From Betaproteobacteria bacterium (GTDB lineage: Bacteria > Pseudomonadota > Gammaproteobacteria > Burkholderiales > SG8-39): 64,000 nucleotides of DNA. Position 1 is the stretch's first letter. The number at the start of each line of letters is the position of its first letter. Under the pieces are notes generated by a model. That model was not told the DNA's origin, made no database searches, and was given only the letters and a program-made list of their open reading frames with translations. The translations under genes and the position numbers were made by a program. Location of the stretch: the NCBI GenBank assembly GCA_004297625.1, contig SCTY01000040.1, positions 80,955 through 144,954 of the forward strand, written 5' to 3'. Shown here piece after piece: positions 35,052-43,516 of this stretch.

Positions 35052-35797
35052 ACGCCGTGCTTTCGGACAAAACCAGATACGTCCCCGCGCCGCCGGGGGA
35101 ATCGCCCACCGTCGTCGTGGCGGCCACTCCGGAACCGCTCGAGCTGCCGCTGCGCAAGACCGCCGTCATTGTGGTCGACATGCAGAACGCTTACGCATCG
35201 CCGGGCGGCTATCGGCATCTCGCCGGCAAGGACGTCGGACCGGCGCGCCTCGTGATCGACAACGCCAAGACAGTGCTCGCGAGCGCCCGCCGCGCCGGCG
35301 TCAGCGTCGTGTATCTGCAGAACGGCTGGGATGCCGCCCTGAAGACCGCGGGCGGTCCGCAATCTCCGAACTGGTACAAGTCGAACCCGCTCAAGCTGAT
35401 GCGCGAGCGCCCCGAGCTCGCCGGGAAGATCCTCACGCACGGCTCCTGGGACTACGAGTTCGTCGCCGGCCTGGAGCCGGCAGAAGGCGATTTCATCGTG
35501 CCGAAGGCCCGCTACAGCGGCTTTTGCGGGACCGACCTCGACAACATCCTGCGCGCGCGCTCGATTCGCTATCTTGTCTTCATCGGCATTGCGTCGAACG
35601 TCTGCGTCGAATCCACGCTGCGCGACGCGTATTTCCGCGAGTACTTCTGCCTGTTCGTGCGCGACGCCGCGCAGCAGTCGGGCCCGGCCTTCATCCAGGA
35701 CGCGGTGGTTTACAACGTAGAGACCTTCCTTGGCTGGGTCACCGAGACGAGCGCGCTTTGCGGCGCGCTCGATGGCGCAGCGCGTTCCGGCGACTGA
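35048..35797 (+). CDS. Isochorismatase-family cysteine hydrolase, RutB-like
   Basis: A 249-residue cysteine hydrolase. The Asp-Lys-Cys triad is visible: Asp in AVIVVDMQNAY (about 45), Lys in DFIVPKARYSGFCGTDLDN, and Cys in IGIASNVCVESTLRDAYF. The length and the N-terminal extension resemble RutB (ureidoacrylate/peroxyureidoacrylate amidohydrolase of the pyrimidine Rut pathway) more than simple isochorismatases. As the last gene of the importer-hyuAB operon it probably hydrolyses the carbamoyl or ureido acid made by HyuAB. The catalytic steps are inferred from context. Confidence 0.87.
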   Translation: MNAVLSDKTRYVPAPPGESPTVVVAATPEPLELPLRKTAVIVVDMQNAYASPGGYRHLAGKDVGPARLVIDNAKTVLASARRAGVSVVYLQNGWDAALKTAGGPQSPNWYKSNPLKLMRERPELAGKILTHGSWDYEFVAGLEPAEGDFIVPKARYSGFCGTDLDNILRARSIRYLVFIGIASNVCVESTLRDAYFREYFCLFVRDAAQQSGPAFIQDAVVYNVETFLGWVTETSALCGALDGAARSGD

Positions 35798-36878
35798 GGA
35801 GAGTATTGGAAGGCCTGCTCGGATCGAGCACTTTCTTCGCGGTTTCGATGCCTGCCACGGGCAATCCGGCGGGGTCGAGCAAGCCGATCTGCACCAGCAC
35901 CGAGGCCTGGTCCCAATAGATGTGCTCGTGCACCAGCTTGTCGCCGCGGAACGTGATGATGCCGACGATCGGGACCTCGACGTAGCGCCCGGTCGGCGGG
36001 ATTCCCGGCAGCATCCAGTCGATCTCGACGTCGTGAGTGAAGCAAAGCACGCCTTCGTTGACCACGCGATCGGCGCCGACAGTGCGCGAAACCGGGATGT
36101 TCTTCATGTCCTTGGGCGACTTGGGAATGAAGTGATTCTTGTAGAAGCGGTGCAGGTCCGCTTGCCCGAATCCCCCGGTCATCGTGGGGATGTGATTGAC
36201 ATAGGGCTCCTCGACCATGGTGCGCAGGGTCGCGTCCGCGTCCCGGATGTCGAACTCGCAGGCCCTGTGCCGCTCCCACAAGGCGGATAGATCGAAGCGA
36301 GGGCCGAGCACCTTGCGCAAGAGCGCCAGCGTGCGCGTGTAGGCCATGTTTGCCGCAACCCCGCGCTCGGCATCCCGATAGACATAAAGCTCGGCATCTT
36401 TGCGTTCCGAGATCGCGCGCGCGATGCGCTGAAGCGCTTCCGCGGATACCAGGGAATCGTTTTCCGCGAAATGAAGGACCGTCGCTACGCCTTCTCTACC
36501 GAGGGTCTCGATTTCGGAATCGAGGCCTTCCCCGTGGTAGCTGACCGCGCACTCGGCACCGCAAGCCGCTGCGCCCGCGACGGCGAGCCGTCCTCCCATG
36601 CCGAACCCCAGGATGCCGACACGCCCTTTGAAGCTGGGAGATTCGCGGATCGCTCTGCCGGCGGCCGCAATACGCGCTTCGAGAGGATCGGACAGATCCG
36701 GCATGAGAACGGTATAGCCTTCCTCCGCCATCAAGTCGGCAAAGGCCAGCACATCCGCGCTTACGCCGGACGCGTCATGACATACCAGCAGGCCCGGTCC
36801 GCTGCCTTTCGGCGCAGATCGGTACGCGCGGAACGCCTGACCGTCCTGCGCCGGTACGCTGATCCACTCGCCCTTCAT
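35739..36878 (-). CDS. Dienelactone-hydrolase-like domain fused to a SnoaL/NTF2-like domain
   Basis: A 379-residue two-domain protein. The N-terminal part is dienelactone-hydrolase-like: GPGLLVCHDASGVSADVLAF, EEGYTVLMPDLSD, the elbow GRVGILGFGMGGRLAVAGAA and a later LHFAENDSLVSAE. The elbow carries Gly where dienelactone hydrolases have the Cys nucleophile (G-x-C-x-G). The C-terminal part (about 225-345) looks SnoaL/NTF2-like: FYKNHFIPKSPKDM, IDWMLPGIPPTGR and FRGDKLVHEHIYWD. Start ATG 36878 overlaps the MarR stop. Its 3' end overlaps the convergent RutB-like gene by 59 bases, so the last 20 residues may not be ancestral. Given the MarR and aromatic genes beside it, a role on a ring-cleavage product is possible, but catalysis is doubtful. 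Confidence 0.8.
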   Translation of the reverse strand: MKGEWISVPAQDGQAFRAYRSAPKGSGPGLLVCHDASGVSADVLAFADLMAEEGYTVLMPDLSDPLEARIAAAGRAIRESPSFKGRVGILGFGMGGRLAVAGAAACGAECAVSYHGEGLDSEIETLGREGVATVLHFAENDSLVSAEALQRIARAISERKDAELYVYRDAERGVAANMAYTRTLALLRKVLGPRFDLSALWERHRACEFDIRDADATLRTMVEEPYVNHIPTMTGGFGQADLHRFYKNHFIPKSPKDMKNIPVSRTVGADRVVNEGVLCFTHDVEIDWMLPGIPPTGRYVEVPIVGIITFRGDKLVHEHIYWDQASVLVQIGLLDPAGLPVAGIETAKKVLDPSRPSNTLLSRRNALRHRARRKARSSR

Positions 36879-37372
36879 CGTTTTTCCACTCCCCTGAGAG
36901 GCGTGCGCGATTCGGTGTTGAGCCGGGCCGTAAGCCGGCTCAACAGCGCCATGAACAGCTTGCGCTCCTTGGCATTGAAGGGCGAAAGCAGCCGCGTCGA
37001 GATGCGATGCATGGCGAGCGCGGCGCGCCTGAGCACCGCGGCGCCCTGCGGAGTCAGCACGAGCGCCTTGTTTCGGCGATTGTCGTGCGAGCTGCCGCGA
37101 CGCAGCAAGCCACGGGCTTCGAGGCCCTTGACGACCTGTCCGATCGTCGCGCGATCGAAGCCGAGCAGCCGCGCGACGTCGGACTGGCTCAATCCCGGGT
37201 GCTGGCCCGCGGCGATCAGCACGCCGTGCTGGGGCGGCGTGAGACCGGTCTTCTCGCACTCCTGCATGAAGATGCTCACCGCGATCTGGTGGCCGCGGCG
37301 AAGCAGAAAACCGGGCCGTGAGTACAGTTTTTGCAGCGCCTTCGCGTTGACACCGGATGGGGTGGCTGACAT
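36875..37372 (-). CDS. MarR-family transcriptional regulator
   Basis: A 165-residue winged-helix regulator. The DNA-binding part is LTPPQHGVLIAAGQHPGLSQ, SDVARLLGFDRATIGQVVKG and the wing LLRRGSSHDNRRNKALVLT. It overlaps the dienelactone-hydrolase-like gene by 4 bases and is divergent from the Rieske oxygenase operon 53 bases away. It probably represses both directions and is relieved by an aromatic ligand, as for many MarR proteins. Confidence 0.92.
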   Translation of the reverse strand: MSATPSGVNAKALQKLYSRPGFLLRRGHQIAVSIFMQECEKTGLTPPQHGVLIAAGQHPGLSQSDVARLLGFDRATIGQVVKGLEARGLLRRGSSHDNRRNKALVLTPQGAAVLRRAALAMHRISTRLLSPFNAKERKLFMALLSRLTARLNTESRTPLRGVEKR

Positions 37373-37382
37373 GTTGAATTAA

Positions 37383-37400
37383 TTGTAAGCTCACTGACAA
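37383..37400. promoter_or_regulatory. Candidate MarR operator: TTGT-N10-ACAA
   Basis: An inverted repeat TTGT/ACAA lies in the 53-bp gap between the divergent MarR and Rieske genes. The gap is AT-rich relative to its surroundings. GAATT and AATTC on either side give it further weak symmetry. Position is the main argument. Confidence 0.3.
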
Positions 37401-37425
37401 AGCGCAAATTCATGGTCGAGGAGAC

Positions 37426-38697
37426 ATGGATAAGGATACGGCCGAGATCCTGATTCGCACCGGACCGGGCACGCCGATGGGCAAGCTGATGCGCCGGTAC
37501 TGGGTGCCGGCGTTGCTTTGCAGCGAGATTCCGGAGCCCGACTGCCCGCCGGTGCGCGTCAAGCTGTTGGGCGAGCGCTTGCTCGCCTTCCGGGACACCC
37601 AGGGCCGGCCCGGGCTCGTCGAGGAGTTTTGCGCTCACCGGGGGGCATCGCTGTTCCTGGGCCGGAACGAGGAAGGCGGCATCCGCTGCTCGTATCACGG
37701 CTGGAAGTACGACATCAACGGCCGATGCCTCGAGCTTCCGTCCGCGCCGCAGATCGCGCCGAAGGTGCGCATCAAGGCGTATCCGTGCGTCGAACGAGGA
37801 GACATCGTCTGGGCCTACATGGGCCCGGCCGAAAGACGGCCCGAGCCGCCGGAGCTCGAGTGGTGCCTCGTCCTGCCGAGCCATCGCTACGTAAGCAAGC
37901 GGCTGCAGCAATGCGGTTACCTGCAAGCCATGGAAGGCGGCATCGACACGACGCACGCATCCTGGGTGCACCGCTACGAGCTCGATACCGATCCGATGCA
38001 CAAGCAGGCGGCGGCGAACAAATACATCAAGGCAGACCGCAACGCGGTATTCGATATCGAGGAAGTCCCGCATGGCTTGACGATCTTCGGCCGGCGCAAC
38101 GGGGAGCCGGACTCGTATTACTGGCGCATTACGCAATGGGTTTTCCCCTGGTACACGCTGATTCCGCCCTTCGGACCGCACGCGCTGGGCGCGCATATCT
38201 GGGTGCCTGTCGACGACGCAAACTGCTGGGCGTGGAACATCAACTTCTTCCCGGACAAGCCGCTTCCGGAGGACGAGCTCAGGGCGATGAAGGAGGGCAA
38301 GGGTATCCACTGCCGGTACGTACCCGGCACGTTCGTGCCTGCGGCGAATCCCGACAACGACTGGCTCGTCGACCGCTCGGCGCAGAAGAACGGGCGCTCC
38401 TTCAGCGGCGTGGAAGGCTTTGCGATACAGGACGCCTCGCTTCAGGAGAGCATGGGGCCGATTCAGGACTATTCCCGCGAGTCGCTCGTGCCGACGGACA
38501 AGGCCATCGTGATGGCGCGCCGCAGGCTCGCCCGGGCGGTGCAGGACCTGGAAAAAGGAATCGAGCCGCCCGCGCTCGATCCCGGGAGCCAGCGGGTACG
38601 CTCGGCTTCCGTGCTGCTGGACCGCTCGATAAAGGCTCATGAGTGGTCCAGGACGGCTTTAGGCGATATTCAAAAAGAACCGATCTACACGGTTTGA
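37426..38697 (+). CDS. Rieske-type aromatic ring-hydroxylating oxygenase, large subunit
   Basis: A 423-residue oxygenase of the VanA/phenoxybenzoate-dioxygenase-like group. The Rieske [2Fe-2S] ligands are C69-x-H71 (CAHRG) and C88-x2-H91 (CSYHGW). The mononuclear iron site follows as GGIDTTHASWVHR, fitting D-x2-H-x4-H. It would insert oxygen into an aromatic acid or ether in the cytoplasm. No small subunit or reductase is encoded nearby, so electrons must come from a partner elsewhere. It is first in an operon with a Bug receptor, an intradiol dioxygenase and an amidohydrolase. Confidence 0.93.
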   Translation: MDKDTAEILIRTGPGTPMGKLMRRYWVPALLCSEIPEPDCPPVRVKLLGERLLAFRDTQGRPGLVEEFCAHRGASLFLGRNEEGGIRCSYHGWKYDINGRCLELPSAPQIAPKVRIKAYPCVERGDIVWAYMGPAERRPEPPELEWCLVLPSHRYVSKRLQQCGYLQAMEGGIDTTHASWVHRYELDTDPMHKQAAANKYIKADRNAVFDIEEVPHGLTIFGRRNGEPDSYYWRITQWVFPWYTLIPPFGPHALGAHIWVPVDDANCWAWNINFFPDKPLPEDELRAMKEGKGIHCRYVPGTFVPAANPDNDWLVDRSAQKNGRSFSGVEGFAIQDASLQESMGPIQDYSRESLVPTDKAIVMARRRLARAVQDLEKGIEPPALDPGSQRVRSASVLLDRSIKAHEWSRTALGDIQKEPIYTV

Positions 38698-38713
38698 CGA
38701 TGAGGAGGAGGAC

Positions 38714-39691
38714 ATGGAAAGGCTACGAGCGCTCGCGCGCGCACTGATTCTCGTTACGTTGGCGCTGAGCGGCTCTGCGCTCGCGCAGGATTGGCGGCCG
38801 CCCGGCCCGGTGCGGCTGATCGTGCCGGTCGTCGGCGGCACCGTCGATGTGCTCGCGCGTCTCGCCGCACCGCATCTTCAAGAGGCGTTCGGGCAGCCGG
38901 TCATTGTGGAGAACAAGGGCGGCGCCGGCGGCACCATCGGCACCGATATCGTGGCCAAGGCGGCGCCCGACGGGCAGACCCTCCTGGTCGGCTACACGGC
39001 GCCGATAACGGTCAACGTCACGCTTTTCGACAAGCTGCCGTACGATCCGCAGAAGGATCTGGCGCCCATCACGCTTGCCGTCACGACCCAGCAGCTCCTC
39101 GCCGTGAATCCCAGCGTGCCGGCGAATTCCCTGGAAGAGCTTGTCCGGTATGCCAAGGAGCACCCCGGGCAGCTGAACTATGGCTCGATTTCGATCGGCA
39201 GCGCTTCGCATCTCACCATGGAGATGTTCAAGTCCGCGGCCGGCATAAATCTCGTGCATGTGCCTTACAAGGGATCGGCGCCGGCAGTGGCGGACTTGCT
39301 CGCCGGGAACGTCCAGGCGGCGTTTCTCGTGCCCGGGAACGTGCTGCCGCTGCTCAAGGCGGGGAAGGTCAAGGTGCTCGCCTCCACGGGCAAGAAACGC
39401 TTCGCCGCGACCCCGGAGACGCCGACGATCATTGAATCGGGCTTCAGGGACTTCGAAGCGGTCGCCTGGATCGGTTTTCTCGCCCCGGGCGGCACGCCGC
39501 AACCGATCATCGAGCGTTATCACCGCGAGCTGGTGAGAATTCTCAACATTCCGGAAGTGCGCCAGCGCCTCACCGACATTCAGTTCGAGATCGTGGCGAG
39601 CACGCCGCAGGAATTTGCCGAATACATCCGCTGGGAAACGCCGCGGTGGGCGAAGGTCATTCGAGAGACCGGCGCGAAGGCGAGCCAATGA
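38714..39691 (+). CDS. Bug (TctC-type) periplasmic solute receptor
   Basis: A 325-residue receptor with signal peptide (ARALILVTLALSGSALAQ) and the family blocks VRLIVPVVGGTVDVLARL, FGQPVIVENKGGAGGTIGTD, VAKAAPDGQTLLVGY, LNYGSISIGSASHLTMEMFK and VHVPYKGSAPAVADLLAGN. The stop overlaps the dioxygenase start as ATGA. Its place inside an aromatic-acid operon suggests an aromatic carboxylate ligand. Confidence 0.93.
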   Translation: MERLRALARALILVTLALSGSALAQDWRPPGPVRLIVPVVGGTVDVLARLAAPHLQEAFGQPVIVENKGGAGGTIGTDIVAKAAPDGQTLLVGYTAPITVNVTLFDKLPYDPQKDLAPITLAVTTQQLLAVNPSVPANSLEELVRYAKEHPGQLNYGSISIGSASHLTMEMFKSAAGINLVHVPYKGSAPAVADLLAGNVQAAFLVPGNVLPLLKAGKVKVLASTGKKRFAATPETPTIIESGFRDFEAVAWIGFLAPGGTPQPIIERYHRELVRILNIPEVRQRLTDIQFEIVASTPQEFAEYIRWETPRWAKVIRETGAKASQ

Positions 39692-40398
39692 CGCAAGCCT
39701 CTCTTCTTCCGCATCCTTCCGCTCTGCTCGACGCAAAGCGCCTCGAGCTCATCAAGGGCTACCGCGTCCACGAAATGCGCACTCCAGCGCGTCCGGTCAA
39801 GGTCATTACGCCCTCGCAGACCATAGGCCCGTTTTTCTCTCCGCAGATCATCCGGCCGGGGGACGACGATCTCGCCTGCCTGGCGCCCGGAGCTGCCAGA
39901 GCGCAGGGAACGCCGATCGTCATGACCGGCCGCGTCACCGACGAGGACGGCCGCCCGGTGCGCAAGGCGCTCATCGAGGTCTGGCAGGCGAACAAATGGG
40001 GGAAGTACGACCATCCCGACGACATCACCGATGCGCCGCTCGACCCCAACTTCAAGGGATGGGGGCGCATGCTCACCGATACGGACGGGCGGTATCGGCT
40101 CCGGTCGATAAAGCCGGGGCCTTATCCGAATCCCGGGTACGACAATTGGATGCGCCCGCCCCACATCCACTATTCCATTTTCGCCGCGGGTCTCATGCAG
40201 CGGCTGATCACCCAGGTTTATTTCCCCGGGGAGCCGCTGAACGACATCGACCCGATACTGAACGGCATCGAAGACCTGGAGGCGCGCGCTTCGCTTATCG
40301 CGGTGCCGCAGCCGGCCGAGCGCAATGGCGCGCTCGCGTTCGAGTTCGACATCGTCCTGCGCGGCAAAGCCGAGACGCCGTTCTTTGTCGACGCCTAG
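39688..40398 (+). CDS. Intradiol ring-cleavage dioxygenase (protocatechuate 3,4-dioxygenase beta-like)
   Basis: A 236-residue non-haem Fe(III) dioxygenase. Family marks are SQTIGPFFSP, a beta-sandwich segment VMTGRVTDEDGRPVRKALIE with VWQANKWGKYDHPDD (first Tyr), LDPNFKGWGRMLTDTDGRY, YPNPGYDNWMRPPHIHYSIF (second Tyr and the HxH pair) and LITQVYFPGE. All four iron ligands (Tyr, Tyr, His, His) appear present. It resembles PcaH, but a PcaG partner is absent, so it may act alone on a catechol or hydroxyquinol derivative. ATG 39688 overlaps the receptor stop. Confidence 0.92.
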   Translation: MTQASLLPHPSALLDAKRLELIKGYRVHEMRTPARPVKVITPSQTIGPFFSPQIIRPGDDDLACLAPGAARAQGTPIVMTGRVTDEDGRPVRKALIEVWQANKWGKYDHPDDITDAPLDPNFKGWGRMLTDTDGRYRLRSIKPGPYPNPGYDNWMRPPHIHYSIFAAGLMQRLITQVYFPGEPLNDIDPILNGIEDLEARASLIAVPQPAERNGALAFEFDIVLRGKAETPFFVDA

Positions 40399-41269
40399 CT
40401 GCCTGGGGCCTCGCCCTGCGCGCTCGAGACCGGCATGGCGCCCGCCGGCCGGCGCCTGGGACACGCATTTTCACGTCCTCGGGCCGCAGCAGCGCTTTGC
40501 CTACGCGCCGACGCGAAAGTACACGCCTCCCGATGCGCCGCTCGAGGAGGCGCTGCGGCTGCACGATTCGCTCGGGATCGCGCGCGGCCTTGTGGTGCAC
40601 GCAAACACTTACGGCTTCGACAATCGCGTGGACCTCGATGCGGTCGCTCGGTCCGGCGGCCGCTATCTCGCCGTGGTACGCCTCGATGGTTCGGCGAGCG
40701 AAGCGGGCTGCAAGGCCCTGCATGCTGCAGGCGCGCGCGGGGTGCGTTTTGCGTTCAACCCGCAGCACGGCGGAACGCTCGATCTAGCCACCTTCGACCA
40801 CGTCCTGAAATGCATCGAGCCCCTGGACTGGTTCGTGGAGCTTCATTTCGAAGGCTCGGCGTTACCCGAGCTCAAGCGATGGCTCGAGAGCATTCCGGCT
40901 CGCCTGGTCATCGACCATTTTGGCCGCATAGACCCTCGCCTGGGCCTGGACCAGGACGCTTTCCGCGTCCTCTCGGACCTGGCAAAGCGCGACAACGTCT
41001 GGATAAAAATCAGCGGCGCCGACCGAATCTCGCACACCGGGCACCCTTATTCGGACGTCGCGCCGTTCGCGCGAAGACTCGCCGAAGTTGCGGCCGACCG
41101 ATTGCTGTGGGGGAGCGACTGGCCGCACACGGGGGTGTTCGACCCCAGCCGCATGCCCGACGACGGCATGCTCGTCGAAGCCTTGGCAGGGCTGGTGCCC
41201 GATGAGGCAGTCCGCAACCGGATTCTCGTGGACAACGTGCTGCAGCTCGTTGGGCTACCGACCCACTAA
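40385..41269 (+). CDS. Amidohydrolase-2 family hydrolase (2-pyrone-4,6-dicarboxylate lactonase-like)
   Basis: A TIM-barrel metal hydrolase of about 294 residues: WDTHFHVLGP (first HxH), VRFAFNPQHGGTLDL, FVELHFEGSALPELK, LVIDHFGRIDPRLG, VWIKISGADRIS and the late LWGSDWPHTGVFDPSRMPDD with the catalytic Asp. The layout matches LigI-type lactonases, which open pyrone lactones made from protocatechuate or gallate cleavage. No ATG fits; I chose TTG 40385, which overlaps the dioxygenase by 14 bases. It completes a ring-cleavage operon with the intradiol enzyme. Confidence 0.87.
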   Translation: MSTPSCLGPRPARSRPAWRPPAGAWDTHFHVLGPQQRFAYAPTRKYTPPDAPLEEALRLHDSLGIARGLVVHANTYGFDNRVDLDAVARSGGRYLAVVRLDGSASEAGCKALHAAGARGVRFAFNPQHGGTLDLATFDHVLKCIEPLDWFVELHFEGSALPELKRWLESIPARLVIDHFGRIDPRLGLDQDAFRVLSDLAKRDNVWIKISGADRISHTGHPYSDVAPFARRLAEVAADRLLWGSDWPHTGVFDPSRMPDDGMLVEALAGLVPDEAVRNRILVDNVLQLVGLPTH

Positions 41270-41273
41270 ATAC

Positions 41274-42338
41274 CTACGAGCCGTTGCGCCCGAACTCGAT
41301 GAGCTGTGCGCGGCCGACGAGCAGCGGGTCCACCAGGCCGGTGCGCTCGAGGTCCTTCTTCGCGTAGGGCAGGCGGTGCAAGAGGTAGCGCATCGCGTTC
41401 AGGCGCGCGCGCTTCTTGCAATCGGACTTGATCACCGTCCACGGCGCATCGGCGGTGTCGGTGTGGAAGAACATCGCTTCCTTGGCGCGCGTGTACTCGT
41501 CCCACTTGTCGAGCGAATCCTTGTCCACCGGCGAGAGCTTCCACTGCTTGAGCGGGTGCGCCTCGCGCTCCTTGAAGCGCCGGCGCTGCTCGTGGCGGCT
41601 CACCGAGAACCAGAACTTGACGAGGTGGATGCCCTGGCGCACGAGCATCCTCTCGAACTCGGGCGCCTGGCGCATGAACTCGGCGTATTCCTTGCGGCTG
41701 CAGAAGCCCATCACGCGCTCGACGCCGGCGCGGTTGTACCAGGAGCGGTCGAAGAGCACGATCTCGCCCGCGCCCGGGAGGTGCTGCACGTAGCGCTGGA
41801 AGTACCACTGGCTTTTCTCGACGTCGCTCGGCGTGCCCAGGGCCACGACGCGCGCGCCGCGCGGATTCATGTGCTCCATGAAGCGCCGGATCGTGCCGCC
41901 CTTGCCGGCGGCGTCGCGCCCCTCGAAAAGCACGATCACGCGCTGGCCGGTTTCCTTCACCCACGCCTGGAGCTTGAGCAGCTCGACCTGCAGGCCGAAC
42001 TTCTGCCGCTCGTAGCTCTTCCTCGAGAGCAGGTTCTTGTACGGGTAGCCGCCGTCCTTCCAGTTCGCAGAAAGCTCGCGGTCGGCCTCGTAGCGCGAAA
42101 GCTTGGCGAGGTCGCGGTGCTGCCGGATGACGTTGCGCAGCACGCGCACCGCGTCGGCGGGCGCGGTGCCCTGGAGAAGATTGCGGATCGCGTCGGCCTG
42201 CTGCTCGTCCGCGGCGGCCTGCGCTTCGTGGGTGATGAGCTGCTCGAGGGGAGCGCCTTTGAGGACCGGCCGATCGCCTTGCACCGCCGCTGCCGGGTCG
42301 CGCTTCATGAGCCATTCCCCAAGATGGAAAGGATTCAT
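41274..42338 (-). CDS. ppk2: Polyphosphate kinase 2 family protein
   Basis: A 354-residue PPK2. Walker A RVIVLFEGRDAAGKGGTIRR near 135, a lid-like segment GTPSDVEKSQWYFQRYVQHL, Walker B EIVLFDRSWYNRAGVERVMG, and a conserved WKLSPVDKDSLDKWDEYTRA are all present. It transfers phosphate between polyphosphate and nucleotides in the cytoplasm. The region before residue about 95 is an N-terminal extension seen in class I members. It is convergent with the aromatic operon (4-base gap) and unrelated to it. Confidence 0.95.
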   Translation of the reverse strand: MNPFHLGEWLMKRDPAAAVQGDRPVLKGAPLEQLITHEAQAAADEQQADAIRNLLQGTAPADAVRVLRNVIRQHRDLAKLSRYEADRELSANWKDGGYPYKNLLSRKSYERQKFGLQVELLKLQAWVKETGQRVIVLFEGRDAAGKGGTIRRFMEHMNPRGARVVALGTPSDVEKSQWYFQRYVQHLPGAGEIVLFDRSWYNRAGVERVMGFCSRKEYAEFMRQAPEFERMLVRQGIHLVKFWFSVSRHEQRRRFKEREAHPLKQWKLSPVDKDSLDKWDEYTRAKEAMFFHTDTADAPWTVIKSDCKKRARLNAMRYLLHRLPYAKKDLERTGLVDPLLVGRAQLIEFGRNGS

Positions 42339-42470
42339 CGTGGCAAGCGGCCGCGGGGGGAGGCTTGATTCAGGTCAGACTGGAGGCGCGTAAGGGCGGG
42401 CGGAATAGAACTGATACTCAATGAAGCTTGTTTTTGCACCATACTTGAGCTCCCTTCGGGCGGGGCTCCC

Positions 42471-43388
42471 ATGATCGATCTCTACGACATCCGCTACGTG
42501 CGCATCGGGACTTCGAACCTGTCGCATGCGATCGAGTACGCAACCAGGATCGTCGGCCTTCAGCTCGCGCGGCGCGAGGGAAAGTATGCGTATTTTCGCA
42601 GCGACAATGCCGCCGGGCGCGGCGGCGCGAGGGACCACACGCTGGTGTACTTCGAAGGCGACCCGACCGACCACGCGGTCGGGTTCGATTTGCGCAGCGC
42701 ATCCGAGCTCGACAAGGTCGCCGCCCAGCTCGAGAAGGCCGGCCACCCGGTGCAGTACGGCAGCCGCGAGCAGTGCGAGATGCGCGCCGTCGAAGCGTTC
42801 ATCGCGTTTCGCGACCCGAGCGGCAACAAGATCGAAATCGTCGCGAAGCCGTTCCAGACGGGCGAGCGGCCGTTTCCCGCGCGCGATGCCGGCATCACGC
42901 ATTTCAGCCACATCGGCCTGCGCACGCTGGACGCCAAGCGCGACGAGCTTTTCTGGACGACGGCGATGAACGCGCGCGTCTCCGACTGGATCGGCGACGC
43001 GGCGCTGCTGCGGATCAACACCGTGCATCACAGCCTGGCGCTCTTCCCTTCTCGTTACCCGGGCGTGCAGCACATCAACCACCAGGTCCGGGACATCGAC
43101 GACGTCATGCGCTCGTACTACTTCCTGCAGGAAAAGGGCGTGAAGATGGTCTTCGGTCCCGGCCGCCACCCGACCTCGTCGACGTGCTTTCTCTACTTCG
43201 AGGGTCCGGACCGCATGGTCTACGAGTACTCCGTCGGCGTGAAGCACATCGATCCGAAGGACGAGGAAAGCTACCGGCCGCGGCGCTTCCCGTTCGCACC
43301 GGAGTCCTTCTGCATGTGGGGCTCGCGCCCGGACATACCCGAGTTCCGCAAGGAGAGCGACGCGGAGCGCGCGAGAAGCGCCCACTAG
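42471..43388 (+). CDS. Type I extradiol (VOC-fold) dioxygenase
   Basis: A 305-residue two-domain vicinal-oxygen-chelate protein. Domain 1 begins DIRYVRIGTSNLSHAIEYA; domain 2 at GITHFSHIGLRT. The iron ligands of extradiol dioxygenases are all visible: His in ITHFSHIGL, His in VQHINHQVRDIDD and Glu in MVYEYSVGVKHI. It therefore probably cleaves a catechol or biphenyl-diol-like ring next to the hydroxyls. It stands alone between PPK2 and a PAP2 protein, without a hydrolase partner. Confidence 0.9.
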   Translation: MIDLYDIRYVRIGTSNLSHAIEYATRIVGLQLARREGKYAYFRSDNAAGRGGARDHTLVYFEGDPTDHAVGFDLRSASELDKVAAQLEKAGHPVQYGSREQCEMRAVEAFIAFRDPSGNKIEIVAKPFQTGERPFPARDAGITHFSHIGLRTLDAKRDELFWTTAMNARVSDWIGDAALLRINTVHHSLALFPSRYPGVQHINHQVRDIDDVMRSYYFLQEKGVKMVFGPGRHPTSSTCFLYFEGPDRMVYEYSVGVKHIDPKDEESYRPRRFPFAPESFCMWGSRPDIPEFRKESDAERARSAH

Positions 43389-43516
43389 CGGGCGCGCGTT
43401 CCTGACGGTGCGCCTCAGTCTCCGTTAAGACTGTTGCAAGGCCCGCCGCCGATAATCGCCGCACAAATCGAAAACGCGGCTGCCCGGATGGCCGCACTAT
43501 TTGAGGCGGCCTTCCT

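Noticed and set aside
35739..37400. 553-residue version of the dienelactone-hydrolase-like protein
   Set aside because: Its first about 174 residues are antisense-like translation of the MarR gene region in another frame; ATG 36878 gives the family-like start.
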